A stretch of DNA of 64,000 nt from CAYQJL01 sp964573295 (GTDB lineage Bacteria; Eisenbacteria; RBG-16-71-46; CAIMUX01; WJJG01): positions 45,915 through 109,914 of the forward strand of contig CAZNJE010000012.1 in NCBI GenBank assembly GCA_964573295.1. The letters run 5' to 3'. The notes below the pieces were generated by a model, which made no database searches, was not told the origin of the DNA, and worked only from the letters and a program-made list of their open reading frames with translations. Position numbers and translations under genes: made by a program. Positions within the stretch are counted from its first letter, which is position 1. Each line of letters begins with the position of its first letter. This document shows, piece by piece, positions 51,701 to 59,802 of this stretch.

Positions 51701-52710
51701 TTGTTGCCGGTCTCGGTCGTCGTGGCCTGATAAACGTTGTAGCCCATCTTGCGGCGCCACTCGACCAGCGGTTCGAGCATGTCGAGCACGAGAGCGTTGT
51801 CGACCGAGATGATCACCCAGGTGCCCAGGTGCGGGGCCAGGGTGCCGGTGCGGTCGCCGCCGCCGCCATCGCCGCCGTCGCCGAGTGGCCCCAAGGGGCC
51901 GTTGCCAGGGTCGGGGGGCATCGAGACGCGACCCGTGCCGGCCAGCTCCTCCAGCGGCGACTCGTAGTTGACGACCACGTCGCGGTAGATCTGATCGAAG
52001 GCCGGCGTCAGCGGGATGGTACCGCGTTCCTTGGCATTTCGAAGGTCGATGCCGGTGAAGACCAGCTCGATCTCGACGCGCCGGATTACGCGCACTTCTC
52101 CGGTGGCCGGGTTGTACCGAACGGGGTGAATGCGAAGCGGGACGACTCGCAAATCACGCAGAATCGCCGGCTCACCCACCCACACCGGTTCACGGCCCAG
52201 AAGCTCGTCGCGGGCATAGGTGGCCGCATCGATCGTGACGGCGAGGGCGTCATCGCCGATCATCGGGAGCAGCCGGTAGCCGGTCAGGATCTCTTCTTCG
52301 GTATCGATGACCTGTACTTGGACGGCACTGCGCGCCGGGATGGCCACGTAGCGCGTGTATCCGGGGAAGGCGGGCGTACCTTCGTCGCCGTAGAGCTGGC
52401 CGCCGGGGACCTCCAGCGACTGATAGGTCTGACCGCCGATCTCGTACTGCTCCATCGCGAGGGCGGGCAGCTCGAAGGTCAGGTGAACGGCCTGGTCGGT
52501 CGAGGAATGGACCTCGTACCGCGGATTCGAAAGCGACGCGCCGGGAGACAGCGCCATGGTGCTGGCCCCCGCTGCGGCCGGCTCGACCGCCGCGGCCGGC
52601 TCGGATGCCGCGGCCGGCTCGGGCGCAAACGCTGTGAAAGCAAGGCTGCTCGTGATGATGGCGAACGAAGCGAGCAGGAATGCGATCTTCCTGATCGGCG
52701 AATGTGTCAT
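48799..52710 (-). CDS. Secreted C25-family protein with FlgD-like C-terminal domain, catalytic His not obvious
   Basis: Protein of 1303 residues. The signal peptide (FLLASFAIITSSLAFTAFA) is followed by an Ala/Pro/Glu repeat (EPAAASEPAAAVEPAAA), a propeptide and a C25-like domain. The domain has GDVSGNYPIGSFPCPY, PDAFIGRLSGEAATELEHMV and Cys526 in LNLTCGTGSF. Where the first C25 protein has HLGHSSS, this one reads FFGYRGYYGMSGW, so the usual His is absent. Ig/CARDB-like repeats and a lectin-like domain (FEFQFYGETFDQITICSNGW) follow. A FlgD-like end (LRVFDVDGHVVSTL, ASGVYFYRLENG) closes it. It may be a binding protein, or use a different His. GGGGGAGG precedes the ATG. Confidence 0.82.
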   Translation of the reverse strand: MTHSPIRKIAFLLASFAIITSSLAFTAFAPEPAAASEPAAAVEPAAAGASTMALSPGASLSNPRYEVHSSTDQAVHLTFELPALAMEQYEIGGQTYQSLEVPGGQLYGDEGTPAFPGYTRYVAIPARSAVQVQVIDTEEEILTGYRLLPMIGDDALAVTIDAATYARDELLGREPVWVGEPAILRDLRVVPLRIHPVRYNPATGEVRVIRRVEIELVFTGIDLRNAKERGTIPLTPAFDQIYRDVVVNYESPLEELAGTGRVSMPPDPGNGPLGPLGDGGDGGGGDRTGTLAPHLGTWVIISVDNALVLDMLEPLVEWRRKMGYNVYQATTTETGNNPNSIRSWLQNAYNSWEYPPEYITIVGDVSGNYPIGSFPCPYYSGSYGDHPYCQLDGDDLMPDAFIGRLSGEAATELEHMVDKIVSYEREPRMDNTEWFKAASLVGDPSVSGPTCVQIQQWLKEKMVDLGYARIDTIFTGPWTTNMRNSLNQGVSFFGYRGYYGMSGWSSSYIYSLTNTEMLPFTLNLTCGTGSFYSGTSINEAWLRAWSSSYGHIGGIGSIATATLATHTRYNNCYYGGAAYGLYWLDNHHQGMAGYRGKIELILNYEDYEYSESAKFIWWNNLMGDPATEIWTDVPVLLTVDHPANLPIGADHIDITVTKALGLPVAGAYVHFRRGSQSLGGGYTDQQGRLEMPLDASIEGSVQVIVTGRNLYPHESSFTIEQPEIYIGVFDTTIDDDNTAPSDGNGDGTLNPGETVELAFTLKNYGVFSAQDVVVEIAEDDPYAVFLSNAPIDYGLINAGGTKEQPGYPPLTLRLTESTPAGHPIRLEFTITSSSSPEPWSSVVHLIVAGPQLEYMSHQLGGAGDLLDPGETGTLSVTVTNSGTHTAPGPIEATLISEGYSVQVTDPYAVISSSIMPGGFGSNGLDPFGVRAPADCIPGLSVPMRLNLEFADGVRDTVRFQMQVGTAGSSDPTGPDDYGYFAYDHTDFTYEDHPVYDWIEIHPNLGGQGTDVGLTDFYPGQDDFQILPLPFEFQFYGETFDQITICSNGWLAMGSTYLVNYRNWYLPSAGGPAYQIAPFWDNHVQDSSNRVYYWFDEANHRYVVTWHDLKLIRDEGTTNYRNRFQVILYDPEFYPSHTGDGEIVFQYHTVNNQDYLQMYCTAGIQDGDHTTAITYNFYNQGPPSAVPLDEELAVKFTTGRPGFSGTPEREPVTHLALAPSHPNPMSLGTNIHFQLPAPQPVTLRVFDVDGHVVSTLVKGPVPAGEHVIHWPGTNDQGQPVASGVYFYRLENGDEELVRRVMVVR

Positions 52711-53033
52711 CTGCTACCTCCCCCATGGGGCTTCCGGATCAGAGGTGGAGAGGAATGGCCATCCCGGGCCATCCCAGGCCAATGGATAGCACTCATTATA
52801 ACACGGTGGCTTCCGAAGAACCGGGGAGAATCCGGCGAGAGGCACGAGGCGAAGCGGCGATGGCGGCCATGACCAGAGGAGGTTCGGGAAGCTGGACGGG
52901 AAACGCATGAGCCGAAGCGGGTCTCTGGGCGTGCGACGCAACAAATCCGCGTTGCTTGACAAGAGCCCGGGCCCCTTTGGACCCGGGCTCCCAGTTTGAC
53001 TACCGCTACATGACTGCCGCTACATGACCGCCT
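52711..53033. other. Intergenic region between the Tricorn-like and C25 genes
   Basis: No gene is supported. It contains the hairpin at 52963-52990 and, at 52995-53040, two to three copies of a 14-bp unit around GACTGCCGCTACAT that run into the end of the Tricorn-like gene. The left part should hold the promoter of the C25 gene. Confidence 0.5.
52963..52990 (-). terminator. Terminator hairpin after the Tricorn-like gene
   Basis: A 9-bp perfect stem, GAGCCCGGG (52963-52971) with CCCGGGCTC (52982-52990), has a short loop. On the minus strand it lies 44 bases past the stop codon and is followed by TTGTC. Confidence 0.6.
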
Positions 53034-56000
53034 CTACCGCTTCGGCAGCCTGGGCACCGCACGGCTGGGCCGCTCGTTGAGGTCCGGCTTCTTGGGCTTG
53101 TGGGCGCGGATCCGGCGCATCAGCTCGCGCAGGCCGCGCTCCATCTGCGGGTCCTTGTCGGCGGCGAAGTCCTGCGGCTTGATCTCGACCTCGATGTCCG
53201 GATCGGTGCCGTAGTTCTCGACGCCCCAGCCCACATCCTCGAACCAGAAGCTGAACTCCGGCTGGGTCGTGAGCGAGCCATCGACCAGCGGATGCCGGGG
53301 CCAGATACCGATGACCCCGCCCCAGGTCCGGGTGCCCACCAGGGGGCCCAGCTGGTAGAGCTTCCAGCAGTGGCTGAAGATGTCCCCGTCGGAGCCGGCG
53401 AGCTCGTTGGTCAGGGCGACCATCGGGCCGGCCGGAGACTCGCTGGGGTAGGGCTCGGGCGCCATGTGCCGGCTGATGTCGTAGCCGACGCGCTTGCGCA
53501 AGAGCTTATCGAGCAGGAGCTGGGAGACATGGCCGCCGCCGTTGAAGCGCACGTCGATCACCAGGCCCGGGTAGTCGAGCTCGGCCAGGAAGTAACGGTG
53601 GAACTCGCTGTACCCGAGCGGGCCCATGTTGGGGATGTGCACGTAGCCGGCCTGGCCCTTGCTCTCCTTATGGACCCAGGCCCGGTTCCGCTCCACCCAG
53701 TCCCGGTACCGGAGCGGAAACTCGCTGCGTAGGGTGCGCAGCGAGATCGTGCGCTCCTCGCCCGGCTTCCCGGCGCCGCCTGCGGCGCGGGCACCGCGCC
53801 GGCCTGCGCGCGCGCCGGCCGCGGTAGCGCCCGGATCGCTGACCGTGAGCCAGATCTCCTTGCCGGCCTGGGAAACGAGCGCGTCGTTGGGCGAGCGGTC
53901 CGGTCCCAGCGGACGGCCGTTGATGGCATGGATCACCGTGCCGGGGGCGACGCCCAGGCCGGGCATCGCCAGCGGAGAGGCGGCCTTCGGTTCCCATGGA
54001 TCGCCCCGCGGGATCCGGGTGACCTTCCAGGCTCCGGCCTTGCCGTCGTAGGCCAGGTCCGCGCCCAGCCGGCCGATGGGATAGGCCGGGCCCGAGCGAT
54101 AGTCGCCTCCGAACTCGTAGGCATGCGAGGTGCCGAGCTCGCCCTGCATCTCCCAGATCAGGTCGGAGAGCTCACCGCGCGTGGCGACGCGGTCGACGAG
54201 CGGCAGATAGCGCTCGAGCACCACCGGCCAGTCGATCTTGGCCAGATCCGGCACCCAGTACTGGTCGCGCTGCAGCCGCCAAGCCTCGGTCACCATCTGG
54301 CGCCACTCATCCCCGGGGCGCACCTCGCAGCTCACCCGCGACAGGTCGATCCAGCCGCTCTTGCGTCCGGTCTCGTTGCCCGGAGGCAGCTTGCCCGGCT
54401 CGGACGAGGCCGCGACGGCGCGCAGCTTGCGGCCGGCCCGATAGACGAGTGTCTTGCGATCGGCGGCGACCTGGAAGCTCGTGACGCCGCCGGTGAAGGT
54501 GCTGCTCTTGAGTTCGGCGAAATCATAGACCTCGATCGATGCCTTCGCCGGTGCATCCATGTCCGCCCAGCTCATGCCGAGGCTGCCCTCGATCGGCTGC
54601 GACCGGACGAAGACGCGCCCTGGTGCAGCCTTCAGGTCGTCGTAGCGGCCTTCGGGCATCGGGATCTGGAGCACCCGGCCCGAAATGCCTTCGAAGTCGA
54701 TCTCCACCTTCGCCCCGGGCGGGCCCGCTTCCTTCTGCTCGGCACCTGCCTCACCGTCCTCTTCGCAGATGACCTCCCACGGGTTGTTGCCGCACTGCGC
54801 CTCGGGACCGGTTCCCTTGCCCGCGAGCGGGCGCGGGGAAGGCAGGAAGGGTGAGGTCTGGTCGGCCTTGAGGGTCACCAGGTACGGCTTCACACCGCGC
54901 GGGAAGCCGAGGCCGAACTGAATGACGTCGTAGACCGGATCGTAGGTGCGCAGCGAGAGGAAATAGAGGTACTTGCCCTCCGGGTCGAAGCGCGGGGAGA
55001 AGTCGATGAAGTCGCCCTCGGTCACCTGGTGCGCCTTGCCCGAGGCGGCATCGGCGATCTTGATGACCACATGGTGTCTCCCGATCGCGCATCCGTAAGC
55101 GACCCAGCGGCCGTCGGGCGACCAGCTGATGCCGCGAATGCGATCATGGGAGCTGCGCTCGATGCGAATCGCGCGACCGGCGGTGAGATCGACGACGAAG
55201 AGCTCCTGACGGTGATTGGTGACCGCGATGCGGTCGGGCGCCGCCGCGCTCTGGCGGGCGGCCTTCTTCTTGCGCTTCTTCTTGCGTCCGCCCTTGCCGG
55301 CGGCCTCTTCGTCGGGAGGCGCCGGGGCGACCGCCAGATCCAGGATGCGGCCCAGGTCGAGCCCCAGCTCCAGGGTCGTGGCGCCCTTGACCGGATCGAC
55401 GATCTCGAGCTTCTCCTCGCCCTCGGCGTCGGTCACGGCCACGAAGCGCTTTCCATCGGGAAGCCAGCGGGCCAGACGGTGGCGGCCCACCCACGGTTGC
55501 CCGAACTCGGTGGCCGGCCCGTCCCAGAAGCCGAGCGAGACCGGGCGGCCTCGCTGCGTCAAGAGCAGCGAGTGGCCGGCCGGGTGGGCGTCGTAGTCCT
55601 CGAAGCCCTCGGCGGCGGTGACGAACTTGCGCCGCCGCTGGGCGCGCGGGCTACGGACCTGGATGTCCACCGCGTGGTCCTCGCCGCTCTCCGGATCGAA
55701 GAGCCGCACATCGGCGCCGGCGTGATAGACGATCCGCGTTCCATCGGTCGCCGGGAAGCGGGCGTAGAACGCCTCGTGATCGGTGTGCCGCTCGAGACCG
55801 CGTCCGGTGGGGAGGCAGGAGTAGAGATTGCCGATTCCCTCATGGTCGCCGATGAAGTAGATCCGCTTGCCGATCCACATCGGCGAGGCGAAATTGCCGC
55901 GGATGTCCTTGAGAATCCGCCTGAAGCTCCCTTTGCCGGCCGGGTCCGTCCACAGGGTCCCGGCGGTGCCGCCCCGGTAGCGCTTCCAACGGGCGGGATC

Positions 56001-56669
56001 GAGCGCGTTGCGGGCGATGGCGCGTCCCGGGCCGCCGGGCTGCTCGGCGAGCGAGCGCGCCGGGCCCAGGTTCAGCGGGCGGATCTCGCCGCCGCGCACC
56101 GGCACCTCGTAGAGGTGTGTGTAGCCCATGAACGGCTGTGCCGAGTCACTGGCGATGTAGATCGACTCGCCGTCGGCCGACCAACCCGCGACGATGAGCG
56201 TGCCTCCCAGATGCGTCAGCCGCCGCGCCTCGCCGCCATCGGAGGGCATGACGTAGAGCTCGACGCCGCCCTCGTCGCCGCCGGCGAAGGCCAGGGTCCG
56301 GCCATCGGGTGAAAACCTCGGCCAGGCGACCGTCGAGGTGCTGGTCGTCAGCCGGCGGGCGATGCCGCCGCCGGCATCGACGGTCCACAGGTCGTCGTCG
56401 CAGCAGAAGACGATGCGGTCGCCGTGGATCGTCGGGTGACGGTAGTAGCCCAAGGTTGCCTCGGACAGCTCGCTCGAACCGCGTTCGGTCCGGTCCGCCA
56501 GCGGGGGTGACGCCTTGAGGCGTGGCCCGGTGGCTACGGTGCGCTTCTTGGTGGCGGCTTTCTTGGCCACGGTGCGCTTCTTGGTGGCGGCTTTCTTGGC
56601 CACGGTGCGCTTCTTGGCGACCGCTCGTTTCTTGGTGGTCTTGCTCTTCCTGGTCGATCGTGCGGCCAT
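53034..56669 (-). CDS. Tricorn-like S41 protease with Lys/Ala-rich N-terminal tail
   Basis: Protein of 1211 residues. No signal peptide is seen; instead the first ~50 residues repeat KKRTVAKKAATKKRTVAKK, like a histone H1 tail. Beta-propeller repeats follow (FSPDGRTLAFAGGDEGGVELYVMPSDGGEARRL cut across several blades, then WSPDGRWVAYGCAIG). The C-terminal part has a catalytic His region (GELGTSHAYEFGG), a PDZ domain (GVAPGTVIHAINGRPLG) and the S41 core with the nucleophile Ser in LTNELAGSDGDIFSH. Order matches Tricorn, a self-compartmentalising peptidase that trims peptides. A Lys/Arg-rich insert (GGRKKKRKKKAARQ) also occurs near residue 460. GGAGG precedes the ATG. Confidence 0.87.
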   Translation of the reverse strand: MAARSTRKSKTTKKRAVAKKRTVAKKAATKKRTVAKKAATKKRTVATGPRLKASPPLADRTERGSSELSEATLGYYRHPTIHGDRIVFCCDDDLWTVDAGGGIARRLTTSTSTVAWPRFSPDGRTLAFAGGDEGGVELYVMPSDGGEARRLTHLGGTLIVAGWSADGESIYIASDSAQPFMGYTHLYEVPVRGGEIRPLNLGPARSLAEQPGGPGRAIARNALDPARWKRYRGGTAGTLWTDPAGKGSFRRILKDIRGNFASPMWIGKRIYFIGDHEGIGNLYSCLPTGRGLERHTDHEAFYARFPATDGTRIVYHAGADVRLFDPESGEDHAVDIQVRSPRAQRRRKFVTAAEGFEDYDAHPAGHSLLLTQRGRPVSLGFWDGPATEFGQPWVGRHRLARWLPDGKRFVAVTDAEGEEKLEIVDPVKGATTLELGLDLGRILDLAVAPAPPDEEAAGKGGRKKKRKKKAARQSAAAPDRIAVTNHRQELFVVDLTAGRAIRIERSSHDRIRGISWSPDGRWVAYGCAIGRHHVVIKIADAASGKAHQVTEGDFIDFSPRFDPEGKYLYFLSLRTYDPVYDVIQFGLGFPRGVKPYLVTLKADQTSPFLPSPRPLAGKGTGPEAQCGNNPWEVICEEDGEAGAEQKEAGPPGAKVEIDFEGISGRVLQIPMPEGRYDDLKAAPGRVFVRSQPIEGSLGMSWADMDAPAKASIEVYDFAELKSSTFTGGVTSFQVAADRKTLVYRAGRKLRAVAASSEPGKLPPGNETGRKSGWIDLSRVSCEVRPGDEWRQMVTEAWRLQRDQYWVPDLAKIDWPVVLERYLPLVDRVATRGELSDLIWEMQGELGTSHAYEFGGDYRSGPAYPIGRLGADLAYDGKAGAWKVTRIPRGDPWEPKAASPLAMPGLGVAPGTVIHAINGRPLGPDRSPNDALVSQAGKEIWLTVSDPGATAAGARAGRRGARAAGGAGKPGEERTISLRTLRSEFPLRYRDWVERNRAWVHKESKGQAGYVHIPNMGPLGYSEFHRYFLAELDYPGLVIDVRFNGGGHVSQLLLDKLLRKRVGYDISRHMAPEPYPSESPAGPMVALTNELAGSDGDIFSHCWKLYQLGPLVGTRTWGGVIGIWPRHPLVDGSLTTQPEFSFWFEDVGWGVENYGTDPDIEVEIKPQDFAADKDPQMERGLRELMRRIRAHKPKKPDLNERPSRAVPRLPKR

Positions 56670-56729
56670 GGAATCCTCCCCATCCTGTTTCTGCGCAGCG
56701 GCGTGACGGACTGAATCGCGCAGCCCGGT

Positions 56730-58229
56730 CTACTTGGCCTTCGCCTCGCTCGCCGCCGCATCCTTCGTCGTAGACGCCGCGCCGGGCCGATGCTCGCGCC
56801 CGGTCGTTGGGTGCTCGATTTCTAGGTTGTCATCCGCGTTCCTGCCCGTATCCCCGCCCGTACCCTTGCCCGTCGCCTCGGCCGGATCTTTGCCCGGGCC
56901 TTCGTCCGGTCCTTCTCCCGAGTCCTCGCCAGAGCCGGCGAAGACCTCCTGCGAGCGACGCATCGCGCACCACTCCTTCCCGCACATGGAGCAGAAGTCC
57001 TCCTCGGGATCCTGGTTCGAAGCTTCCCGGATCGCCTGGGCCCGCCCGGGATCCATCGCGATCTTGACCTGGGCGCGCCAGTCGAACGCGACCCGCGCGG
57101 CGCTCATGCGATCGTCCCAGTCGCGGGCGGCCGGCAGCCCGCGCGCCACGTCGGCCGAGTGGGCGGCGATCCGGTGGGCGATGACGCCTTCGCGCACATC
57201 GTTGGGGCCCGGCAGACCGAGGTGCTCGGTGGGTGTGACGTAGCAGAGGAACGAGGCTCCGTAGTAGGCCGCCGCAGTGGCGCCGATGGCGCTGGTGATG
57301 TGGTCGTAGCCGGGAGCGACGTCGGTTACGATCGGGCCCAGAACGTAGAAGGGGGCGCCGTCACAGAGCTCTTCTTCCAGGGTCATGTTCCGTTCGATCT
57401 GATCGAAGGGAACGTGCCCGGGGCCCTCGACCATCACCTGGCAGCCCTTCTCCCGGGCGCGCTGAACCAGCTCACCAAGGGTGCGCAGCTCGGCGAGCTG
57501 GGCCTCGTCGGTGGCATCGGCCAGGCATCCCGGCCGGAGGCCGTCGCCGAGGCTGAAGGCGACGTCGTGTTCGCGCATGATGTCGCAGATCTCATCGAAC
57601 ATATCGTAGAGCGGGTTCTGCTTTTCTTTGTGAGTCATCCACTTGGCCAGCAAACTGCCTCCCCGCGATACGATACCGGCCGTGCGGTGTTTCGCGAAAG
57701 GGAGGTGCTCGCGCAGGATGCCGGCGTGGATCGTGAAGAAGTCGACGCCTTGCTCGGCTTGCTTTTTGATCGTGGCGAGCATGTCCTCGTAGGTCAACTC
57801 CTCGATCCGCTTGTCGCGGATCATCTCGTACATGGGCACGGTGCCGAGCGGGGCCGGGCAGTGGGCGATCAAGAACGAGCGGATCTCGTCCAGGTCACCG
57901 CCGGTCGAGAGATCCATCACCGCGTCGGCGCCGAAGTCGAGCGCCATTCGCATCTTGAGGAGTTCCTCGTCCTGGCAGGAATGATCCGGCGAGGTGCCCA
58001 GGTTGGCGTTGACCTTGGTTCGTACCGCGCGGCCGATGCCTACCGGGTCGAGCATGCCGCCGCTGTCTCCCCCATAGCGTTCGGCCAGATGATGGCGATT
58101 GGCGGGGATGACCAGCCGTCCGGCCGCGACGGCGTCGCGGATCTCTTCCGGGGAGCGGCCTTCGCGTGCCGCGACCCGCTCGATGGCCGGGGTGATGCGG
58201 CCTCCTCTCGCAGTTTCGATCTGTGTCAT
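56730..58229 (-). CDS. thiC: Phosphomethylpyrimidine synthase
   Basis: Radical SAM enzyme of 499 residues converting AIR to the HMP-P pyrimidine of thiamine. Family text is intact: DFGADAVMDLSTGGDL, FFTIHAGILREHLPF, RPGCLADATDEAQ, EGPGHVPFDQI, and the C-terminal cluster motif CSMCGKEWCAMR. After this motif comes an extra tail of about 80 acidic, Gly/Asp-rich residues (GSGEDSGEGPDEGPGKDP and on), partly repeat-derived, that ThiC does not need. ATG 58229 has AAAGGAA upstream; the frame stays open further. I found no convincing TPP riboswitch in the 200-base leader. Confidence 0.93.
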   Translation of the reverse strand: MTQIETARGGRITPAIERVAAREGRSPEEIRDAVAAGRLVIPANRHHLAERYGGDSGGMLDPVGIGRAVRTKVNANLGTSPDHSCQDEELLKMRMALDFGADAVMDLSTGGDLDEIRSFLIAHCPAPLGTVPMYEMIRDKRIEELTYEDMLATIKKQAEQGVDFFTIHAGILREHLPFAKHRTAGIVSRGGSLLAKWMTHKEKQNPLYDMFDEICDIMREHDVAFSLGDGLRPGCLADATDEAQLAELRTLGELVQRAREKGCQVMVEGPGHVPFDQIERNMTLEEELCDGAPFYVLGPIVTDVAPGYDHITSAIGATAAAYYGASFLCYVTPTEHLGLPGPNDVREGVIAHRIAAHSADVARGLPAARDWDDRMSAARVAFDWRAQVKIAMDPGRAQAIREASNQDPEEDFCSMCGKEWCAMRRSQEVFAGSGEDSGEGPDEGPGKDPAEATGKGTGGDTGRNADDNLEIEHPTTGREHRPGAASTTKDAAASEAKAK

Positions 58230-58435
58230 GGCTCGAGGTTCCTTTGCGAGTTCTCGTGACGGGAAGGCGGTCGAGGCGGGCGAGTCCTTCGTGTTGCATG
58301 CCCCCACCGCCTAGCCTTAGGCTAACCCGTCATGCTAACGCTCGTCCGTGACGACGGCCACCCCTAAACCGGCCGCCGCGGGCGAGGGCGATGTCAATCG
58401 CAGTCAATCGCACAACTCAAGACCAAGGAGCCGAT

Positions 58436-59017
58436 ATGGGCTATCCGACGCGGGAAGAGGCTTGGGCCCTGCTGACCGAGTACACGAAGAGCGAGAGCCT
58501 GCGCAAACACGCCCTCGCCGTCGAGGCCGCCATGCGGGCCTACGCGCGCAAGTTCGGGGAGGACGAGGATGCGTGGGGCGTGGTCGGCCTGTTGCACGAC
58601 TTCGACTACGAGAAATACCCCACCCTGGAAGATCACCCGTTCCGCGGCGCCGAGATCTTGCGCGAGAAGGGTTATCCTCCCGAGATGGTGAGTGCGATCC
58701 TGGCGCACGCGACCCATACCGGGGAGCCGCGCGAGACGCTCATGGCCAAGGCGCTCTTCGCCGTCGACGAGCTGACCGGGTTCATCACGGCCGTGGCGCT
58801 GGTGCGGCCCAGCAAGAAGGTGGCCGAGGTCAAGCCGAAGTCGGTGAAGAAGAAGATGAAGGACAAGGCCTTCGCCCGAGCGGTCAACCGGGAGGAGATC
58901 CAGGAAGGCGCCGAGCTGCTGGGCGTCGAGTTCGCCGATCACGTGGACACCGTCGTCGAGGCGATGGCGGGGATCGCCGGCGAGCTGGGCTTATCCGGTG
59001 AGGAAGAGCGGGCGTAG
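58436..59017 (+). CDS. HDIG-type HD-domain protein
   Basis: Protein of 193 residues with metal ligands in RKHALAVEAAM, GLLHDFDYEKYP and ILAHATHTG, the usual order of small HD phosphohydrolases. The C-terminal part (AELLGVEFADHVDTVVEAMAGIAGELGL) is helical. AAGGAG lies six bases before the ATG. The substrate is unknown; it is transcribed away from thiC across a short leader and next to a broken HEPN gene. Confidence 0.82.
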   Translation: MGYPTREEAWALLTEYTKSESLRKHALAVEAAMRAYARKFGEDEDAWGVVGLLHDFDYEKYPTLEDHPFRGAEILREKGYPPEMVSAILAHATHTGEPRETLMAKALFAVDELTGFITAVALVRPSKKVAEVKPKSVKKKMKDKAFARAVNREEIQEGAELLGVEFADHVDTVVEAMAGIAGELGLSGEEERA

Positions 59018-59052
59018 GCGCGGTGAAAGTCTTTCTGAAGCGTCGAACCGCC

Positions 59053-59480
59053 CTATGGAATGGTCGGAGGTTCAGGATGGACGTCAGCGGGCAGGTGCGT
59101 CCGGATTGCCGCGAAAACCTCATTCGCCAGATCCAGGGCTTCCCGTGTCTCCGCCAGCGTCGGTTCGTCCGGCTCGCCAGGATAGCGGAACTTCCATGCA
59201 TACTCGCTGAGAGGTGGCACTCGAGTGAGGAGAGTGGTCAAGGAGGAGTCGAACTCACGGCAGGAATGGCCAAGCTCTTCAAGGCTGTGCGTCTTGCGAA
59301 AGGGCTGATCGTGCCAGGTCAGAAACGCCTTCAGGGATTCTCGGCAGCCTGTTGGCAGTGAAACAGGGTGACTTCGAGCAAGGGGGGAACAGCAGTGAGG
59401 TCGTGCTCTGCAGCCCGAAGGTCAAGGGCGGCCTTGTCAAGCCACGCCCGGGTATCCACTAACCGGGCATCAAGCGGCAT
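59053..59480 (-). pseudogene. HEPN-domain protein, frameshifted
   Basis: The frame from ATG 59480 encodes LVDTRAWLDKAALDLRAAEHDL and FHCQQAAEN, the start of a HEPN domain, then hits a TGA near 59331. Shifting by one base restores SLKAFLTWHDQPFRKTHSLEELG and runs to a stop at 59053 (VFAAIRTHLPADVHPEP). The break lies at GAGAATCCC, where a third A would restore AEKSLKAFL. The intact product of about 140 residues would be the HEPN partner of the nucleotidyltransferase encoded upstream, with an 11-base coding overlap between the two genes. It is either a recent inactivation or a one-base sequence error. Confidence 0.82.
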
Positions 59481-59802
59481 GTAGCAACTTCCCCTCTCGG
59501 AGCACGGTTCCGGGCAGCGATGCTCGCAGACTGCGCCGCGCCTCAAAGTATGACCTCGTGCAGACGACAATGTCGGCAGCGCCCCCCGTCCCCGCCAATG
59601 CTTGGTAGCCGAGTTTGCTCCTGCGCCGTTCCGGTTCGGCGTCGTCGGGAACAACGACCAGCAAGTCATAGTCGCTATCCGGTCCGGCCGTCCCGCGGGC
59701 GGTGGACCCGAACAGGAAGACAAACAGCGGGCGGTACGCGTCGACTAGACGCAAAACCAGCAGGTTCAAAACTTCGTCCGATGTCGGCCCGACCGTCTTC
59801 AT
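59470..59802 (-). CDS. MNT-type nucleotidyltransferase (toxin-antitoxin partner)
   Basis: Protein of about 110 residues with the minimal nucleotidyltransferase core RPLFVFLFGSTARGTAGPDSDYDLLVVVPDD: GS motif and the paired Asp of DSDYD, plus a third acidic position near ADIVVCT. MNT proteins pair with HEPN proteins in type VII toxin-antitoxin modules, where MNT modifies and silences the HEPN RNase. Here its 3' end overlaps the start of the HEPN gene. The start could also be the ATG at 59874, which adds 24 residues; the shorter form fits family length better. Confidence 0.82.
   Translation of the reverse strand: MKTVGPTSDEVLNLLVLRLVDAYRPLFVFLFGSTARGTAGPDSDYDLLVVVPDDAEPERRRSKLGYQALAGTGGAADIVVCTRSYFEARRSLRASLPGTVLREGKLLHAA

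Noticed and set aside
58230..58435. TPP riboswitch in the thiC leader
   Set aside because: The minus-strand leader lacks the CUGAGA and ACCUGAU core segments and their pairing, so no TPP aptamer can be supported by eye.
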